64,000 nt of DNA. Source: UBA5239 sp040391785. GTDB taxonomy: Bacteria; Verrucomicrobiota; Lentisphaeria; Victivallales; Victivallaceae. Shown piece by piece: positions 59,916 through 64,000 of this stretch (its first letter is position 1; each line of letters begins with the position of its first letter). The position numbers and the translations under genes are program-made. The DNA is taken from the NCBI GenBank assembly GCA_040391785.1, contig JBEBXH010000016.1, positions 1 through 64,000 of the forward strand, in the 5' to 3' direction. The notes below the pieces were generated by a model, which saw nothing but the letters and a program-made list of their open reading frames with translations, had not been told where the DNA came from and made no database searches.

Positions 59916-60320
59916 ATGATCAAAGGAATTGCGCATCTGTGTATCCGGGTCAAGGACCTGGAGCTGACAAGGAAATTTTACATGGACGGTCTGGGCCTAG
60001 AAAAGGGCTTTGACTTCATTCGCGAGGGCCAGGTGATCGGCTTTTATTTGAAGGTCGGCAATGGTAATTTTCTCGAATTTTTCCAGACCGACAATGTGTT
60101 TGCCGGGGAATCTCCGATCGCCCACATCTGTCTGGAAGTCGACTCAATCGAAGCTACCAACGCCCGCCTGAGCGCGGCCGGCTACACCGTCGGCGAAAAG
60201 AAAATGGGCTCCGACAAGGCGTATCAGGCCTGGATCATCGACCCGAACGGCGTCAAGATCGAGCTCCACGAATACACCCCCGAGTGCTGCCAGCTGACCG
60301 GCAATCCCTGCATCGTTTAG
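59916..60320 (+). CDS. VOC-superfamily protein (glyoxalase/dioxygenase fold)
   Basis: A 134-residue single-domain VOC protein: IAHLCIRVKDLELTRKFYMD at the start, GNGNFLEFFQTD, HICLEVDSIEATNARLSAAG and WIIDPNGVKIELHEYTPE, with likely metal ligands His8, Glu59, His/Glu in the second half. The group includes lactoylglutathione lyase and ring-cleaving dioxygenases; substrate not evident. The start at 59916 has GGGAG upstream. It ends the glucuronokinase / galU / secreted-protein operon. Confidence 0.9.
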   Translation: MIKGIAHLCIRVKDLELTRKFYMDGLGLEKGFDFIREGQVIGFYLKVGNGNFLEFFQTDNVFAGESPIAHICLEVDSIEATNARLSAAGYTVGEKKMGSDKAYQAWIIDPNGVKIELHEYTPECCQLTGNPCIV

Positions 60321-60386
60321 AATTGGGGAATTGGACGGCGGCTTTGCCGCCTGAGTTGGTCGCCACTGCGTGGCTGAATTGGAGAA
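60320..60386. repeat. Short hairpin-rich intergenic repeat
   Basis: Several GAATTGG/GAGAATTAG words flank two small hairpins: GGCGGC-TTT-GCCGCC at 60337-60351 and CGCCA-CTG-CGTGGC. It lies between convergent genes; no T run follows, so it is not an obvious terminator. Confidence 0.55.
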
Positions 60387-62816
60387 TTAGGGGGATTGAG
60401 GTTTCGTCAGTTCGAGGACCTTCTGGAAGTAGGGATCGTGTCTGGTCAGTTGTTCTTCGAGGGAGAGCGACGGATCCGGATTCCAGTAATTCAAGAGTTC
60501 ATCCAGCGATGGTCTGAGCTCGACTTTCGGCTTGGCGTTCAGCAGGTCCTCGGCAGAGGTACAGCCGGCGATGTTGCCCACCACCTTCACCCGGACCAGC
60601 AGCTGGGAATTCGGCAGATAAAAGTGCTCCGGGCGGGCGACCGCGTGATTCACCAGCGGATTGCGTTCGCCGAGGGTGACCAGCTGGTCCGAATATCTGG
60701 CGAACAGCATCATTTTGCCTGCGGCGGAAAAAATATCCTTGGTCAGAATATAGATCGGTACGTTCAAATTCAGTGAATCCTTGGCGGGGCGCACGATAAA
60801 ACCGCCCCCGTTTCTCACGAGAAATTCCTCATTGCCGAGATATGGCACCCGGACGGCGGTGAATGGCGACGAGGTGTAATAAGCGAGCAACGGGGTATTG
60901 CGGCGGATCAGTTGGTAGCGGGACCGGATCGGTTTGCCCACCAGCGCCCCGAGGGTATTCATCCAGACCGGGTCGCCGCCGCCGGGATTGAAGCGGATAT
61001 CGAGGACGACGGCCCGGACTTTGGTACGGTCGATCTTGCTGATTTTTTCGACATAAGGTTTGTGGTCCCGCATTTGCGGCAGGCGGATGTAGAGCAGCCC
61101 GGAATCTTCAAACAGGGTCACGTGATTGACCTCGGTCTTGTAGCGTGGGAAGCGCTGGCGCTGCGGGGCGCGCACCACAAACGGCATCGACATTTCCTTG
61201 CCTTCGCGGTCCTGAAATACCAGGTCCATCCGGTCGCCCCGGTCCAGGTCGAGTCCCGCCATGAACTGTTCGTCGTAAAATTTCGAGCTGGTCCAATCCC
61301 ATTTGTGAAGCTTCGGCTGCAGGGAATCCTGAATTTCCCGGGTGCTGCGGCTGTTGATGCTCAGGAGTTTGAGGCCGCGCGGATACGTGACCCGGTCGTA
61401 AACATAGTCGTATTTGGTATAATAATCGCCGTTGAAGAAAAGCAGCGGCGGGCCGTAGTCGTTCCGCACGTCGGCCCATTTATCCCGGAACGCTTTGGTG
61501 TAATAATCATACACTTCCTTGCTGCTGCCGGAGGTGTTGCCGAAAATGTAGCTGGCGTCGCGCTCCCACGGCTCGGATGTGCCGTTTGTCCGGTCGATGT
61601 ATTTCCATTCGGGGTTCGGACCGGCAGATATGTTCAGGTGGTCGCCCTTGCAGGCGCTGAGCATGTCGCTGAGCAGGAACATGAATTCTTTCGGCGATTC
61701 GTTGCCGGTGATTTTTTCGCGGCTTTCTTTCAGGATGGCGGGGATGTCGATGCCGAAAACTTCTTTGTTGGTATACAGGTTCTGCAGGCAATTGAGCAGG
61801 AAATCGCTGAGGCGGTCGAAGTCCTCCAGCATCAGGGTTTTCGGCGTTACCGGCGTCGGGCGGGTCTCGAATTTGGCGTCGTTGTCGGGATAAAGGCCGC
61901 ATTCCAAGGTCGTATTGGTGTCGGCGTTGATGACCGCATAATCATAATCGACCAGCGTCCGCTCACTATCCGTGAAGGTGAATTCGCGCATTTTGGCCGC
62001 GTTGTTGCCGGCGATGATCCGGATATTGCTGTTTTTGTACATTGGCGGCACTTTGGCATAGAGAATCAGGTTGTCGCCCAGGTGAGCGTTGCGCGCGGTG
62101 ATGCCGCTGGCGGTGACTCCGATATTGATCTGCTGCAGGATAGTGGCGAGAAAACGGTTGTTTCCCGGAGTGCCGACGACAAACGCATCGCGGTTTTTCA
62201 GCTTGCCCGGCAGCGCCTCCGCAGGGGCGAGAACGTCGGTGATGGCGAAATTTTTCTTGATCTGCTTCCGGTCGCCGACCCAGTAGGCGCGGTCGTAAAC
62301 CACCACTGCGTCCAGCGGTTTCGCCGGAGAAATCTTGTGAAAATAGCCTTGCTCGGCAATCTCGCCGTCCTTGATTGCGAGGTAGTCAAACGGCGTATCG
62401 AGGTGGTTGCCGCTGTTCAGAATCGCCGCGTCCGAGGGGCCGGTTACGATCTGCATCGGGCAGGGCGGGTAAACCGAATGGCGCCACTTGACCCAGAGCA
62501 CGGTGTTTTCCTGAAATTTCAGGGGAATAGTGGGACCGACCCGGGCCAGCAGCGGATTGCTGCCGGGCAGTCCCAGCACGATCAGGCTATACGCGGGCTG
62601 GTCGCCGGCGGCGATATAGTCGGGGGCGGTCACTTGCTTGACGCCCGGCCAGATTTTTTCGGCGAACTGCCGGTATTTTTCGGTTTCCGAGGTGGGGAGG
62701 ATGACCAGTTTATCAGCGGGCTCATTGAGCTTGGTCAGTCTTTCCCAGGTTAATTCGGCTTGCCCGCGGAGCGGGAGAATCAGCAAAAGAACCGTCAGAA
62801 ATCCGAAATACCGCAT
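60387..62816 (-). CDS. Secreted S41-peptidase-like protein
   Basis: An 809-residue protein with a signal peptide (MRYFGFLTVLLLILPLRGQA). A long N-terminal region (residues 25-430) of unknown fold precedes a C-terminal S41/tail-specific-protease-like domain: VRAVVLDIRFNPGGGDPVW, then IYILTKDIFSAAGKMMLFAR and LVTLGERNPL. The catalytic-type Ser is present (FSAAGKMM) but the Lys typical of CtpA peptidases is not evident, so activity is uncertain. Its start overlaps the stop of the upstream GH2 gene by one base. It is a large protein with no close relative that I recognise beyond the S41 half. Confidence 0.82.
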   Translation of the reverse strand: MRYFGFLTVLLLILPLRGQAELTWERLTKLNEPADKLVILPTSETEKYRQFAEKIWPGVKQVTAPDYIAAGDQPAYSLIVLGLPGSNPLLARVGPTIPLKFQENTVLWVKWRHSVYPPCPMQIVTGPSDAAILNSGNHLDTPFDYLAIKDGEIAEQGYFHKISPAKPLDAVVVYDRAYWVGDRKQIKKNFAITDVLAPAEALPGKLKNRDAFVVGTPGNNRFLATILQQINIGVTASGITARNAHLGDNLILYAKVPPMYKNSNIRIIAGNNAAKMREFTFTDSERTLVDYDYAVINADTNTTLECGLYPDNDAKFETRPTPVTPKTLMLEDFDRLSDFLLNCLQNLYTNKEVFGIDIPAILKESREKITGNESPKEFMFLLSDMLSACKGDHLNISAGPNPEWKYIDRTNGTSEPWERDASYIFGNTSGSSKEVYDYYTKAFRDKWADVRNDYGPPLLFFNGDYYTKYDYVYDRVTYPRGLKLLSINSRSTREIQDSLQPKLHKWDWTSSKFYDEQFMAGLDLDRGDRMDLVFQDREGKEMSMPFVVRAPQRQRFPRYKTEVNHVTLFEDSGLLYIRLPQMRDHKPYVEKISKIDRTKVRAVVLDIRFNPGGGDPVWMNTLGALVGKPIRSRYQLIRRNTPLLAYYTSSPFTAVRVPYLGNEEFLVRNGGGFIVRPAKDSLNLNVPIYILTKDIFSAAGKMMLFARYSDQLVTLGERNPLVNHAVARPEHFYLPNSQLLVRVKVVGNIAGCTSAEDLLNAKPKVELRPSLDELLNYWNPDPSLSLEEQLTRHDPYFQKVLELTKPQSP

Positions 62817-64000
62817 CAGCTTTTACCTCCGAAAAGTTTTTTAACGACCCCGGCCGCGAGTTTGGGCCGGCGGTACATGTCGAATACCCCGGCGAGATTG
62901 TAGGAGAAGGGTTTGCAACGGATGTTGGCCCCCTTGCGCAGGAAACTTTTCGCATCGTTGAACTGCCAGATCGTCAGCCCGCAGAGCTCATCGGTGCCGA
63001 ATACCGTCTGAATAACTTTTTCAAGGTATTCCGCCTGAAATTCCTCGGTCCACTGGGCGGCGGCGCGGTCGTGCTGTCCGTAAACGGCACAGCAGCCCAT
63101 TTCGCTGACCATGATCGGCTTATCCGCCGGGACCCGGGCGCGGAAATAATCGACGACCAGCTTCTGCTCGGGCAGGATGGTTTCCGGCGGCTCGTCCATG
63201 CAGTCCGCCGCCATGATCCAGCCGGGGTAAATGTTGTAGGCGATGATGTCGACAAGGTCGTGGCAGATGTCATTGCGGACGTGACTGCAGGCGAAAGTCA
63301 CCAGCCGGGAGTTGTCCTCCGCCTTGATCGTGTCGACCAGCTGTTTGCAGATGTCATATCCTTCCTGCGTTCCGGACGCGAATTCATTCAGGAACCCCCA
63401 GATGATGACCGAGGGATGGTTGATGCTGTGGCGCACCATGATCCGGGTCTGTTCTTCCTGCAGTTGACGGAATTCGGGGTCGGCCATTTGAGCGGCGTCG
63501 TTGCCCCAGCCGAGGCTTTCCTCCCAGACCAGCATACCCATGCGGTCGCAGAGGTCGAGGAAACGCGGATCCTGCGGATAATGCGCACCGCGGACGAAAT
63601 TGCAGTTCAGGTCCTTGAGATTCTGCAAATCCTCGATCATCAGTTGCTCGGGCGAGGCGGGGCCGAATTGCGGATGCGACTCGTGACGGTTAAAGCCTTT
63701 CAGGTAAATTGGCTCGCCGTTGAGCAGAATGATTTTATGACCGGCGGCGACCTGGCGGATGCCGAAACGCTCGATGATGCGGTCGGATTCGGTGATCACT
63801 TCCACGGTGTGGAGGTTGGGCGACTCCGGCGACCACAGCTTGAAGTCCGGCACCTCAATTTCCAGCTCGGCGGCGGCATTCACGAGATCAAGGTCGAACT
63901 GGCAGAAATCCTCTTCGGTGTTGAAGCGCAGCGCCACGCTGACCTGTTCGGGCACGTCGCCCCGGAACATGAACCGCAGGCTGACCCGCCCCGTCCGGTA
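62816..64000 (-). CDS. Glycoside hydrolase family 2 protein, partial (N terminus beyond the window)
   Basis: At least 394 residues of a GH2 enzyme are encoded; the frame is open to the window edge so the N-terminal sugar-binding and part of the Ig domain are missing. Visible features are VILLNGEPIYLKGFNRHESH-type barrel entry (KIILLNGEPIYLKGFNRHE), NCNFVRGAHYPQDPRFLDLC, the acid/base motif VIIWGFLNEFAS and the nucleophile strand MVSEMGCCAVYG. This pattern is closest to beta-glucuronidase/beta-galactosidase. Its stop overlaps the S41-like gene start (TGATG). The glucuronokinase gene 4 kb away makes a beta-glucuronidase role attractive but unproven. Confidence 0.9.
   Translation of the reverse strand, partial: YRTGRVSLRFMFRGDVPEQVSVALRFNTEEDFCQFDLDLVNAAAELEIEVPDFKLWSPESPNLHTVEVITESDRIIERFGIRQVAAGHKIILLNGEPIYLKGFNRHESHPQFGPASPEQLMIEDLQNLKDLNCNFVRGAHYPQDPRFLDLCDRMGMLVWEESLGWGNDAAQMADPEFRQLQEEQTRIMVRHSINHPSVIIWGFLNEFASGTQEGYDICKQLVDTIKAEDNSRLVTFACSHVRNDICHDLVDIIAYNIYPGWIMAADCMDEPPETILPEQKLVVDYFRARVPADKPIMVSEMGCCAVYGQHDRAAAQWTEEFQAEYLEKVIQTVFGTDELCGLTIWQFNDAKSFLRKGANIRCKPFSYNLAGVFDMYRRPKLAAGVVKKLFGGKS

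Noticed and set aside
60912..62753. 613-codon plus-strand frame antisense to the S41-like gene
   Set aside because: Shadow of the minus-strand gene, which has a signal peptide and S41 motifs; the plus frame has no motif or start signal.

Overview
The window looks like a chromosome segment of a member of the Lentisphaerota (Victivallales-like), a polysaccharide-degrading Gram-negative lineage of the PVC group. This is inferred from gene content, not from a marker-gene comparison. The main evidence is five type IV/II pseudopilin-like proteins, four with an exact H-x9-DG C-terminal motif and one with H-x9-DF. They sit beside secreted glycosidase-like proteins and LacI/AraC regulators. Housekeeping genes include dnaE, rpsB-tsf, recN, ttcA, galU and a MetF-MetV fusion. 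I see no rRNA, tRNA, CRISPR array, prophage or transposase gene.

Layout. 0-1.3 kb: a pseudopilin and a small membrane-anchored coiled-coil protein. 1.4-6.9 kb and 7.0-11.8 kb: two co-directional modules of LacI regulator, pseudopilin and large secreted sugar-binding/TIM-barrel protein, each ending in a different hydrolase (a C45-type Ntn hydrolase; a PhnP-like metallo-beta-lactamase-fold protein). 11.8-19.8 kb: housekeeping block (flippase-like membrane protein, MetF-MetV, DUF1015, DnaE, family 6 DNA glycosylase). 19.9-23.2 kb: AraC regulator divergent from a GH78 alpha-L-rhamnosidase. 23.2-28 kb: methyltransferase, then a VWA protein / histidine kinase / response regulator operon on the minus strand. 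28-32.2 kb: a 246-bp element with terminal inverted repeats, then tsf, rpsB and recN. 32.2-37.2 kb: AraC regulator and a third LacI / pseudopilin / TIM-barrel / beta-helix module. 37.4-42.6 kb: GyrI-like protein, META lipoprotein, NMT1-type binding protein with a Cache-only membrane protein, a TIGR04076 protein and a CPA1 antiporter. 42.7-49 kb: a carbohydrate ABC transporter operon with its GntR/LacI-hybrid regulator; the binding protein and one permease carry large unusual insertions. 49.2-50.9 kb: two paralogous small lipoproteins and a radical SAM protein. 50.9-56.6 kb: a fourth pseudopilin/glycosidase unit with a nucleoside hydrolase and a divergent AraC gene. 56.6-60.3 kb: TtcA, a glucuronokinase-like GHMP kinase overlapping galU, a small secreted protein and a VOC protein. 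60.4-64 kb: S41-like secreted protein and a GH2 enzyme running off the window.

How the parts fit. Most accessory genes serve capture and breakdown of plant- or mucin-type glycans. Secreted or periplasmic enzymes release sugars, the ABC transporter imports them, and LacI/AraC/GntR regulators with palindromic operators next to strong -10 boxes control each unit. The glucuronokinase and GalU pair suggests salvage of glucuronate into a nucleotide sugar. The most novel-looking systems are the lipoprotein/radical SAM cassette at 49.2-50.9 kb, the repeated regulator/pseudopilin/glycosidase modules, and the insertion-bearing ABC transporter. Two kinds of intergenic repeat also stand out: palindromic elements with CACGAA- or CACGGAA-type ends, and the 246-bp element.
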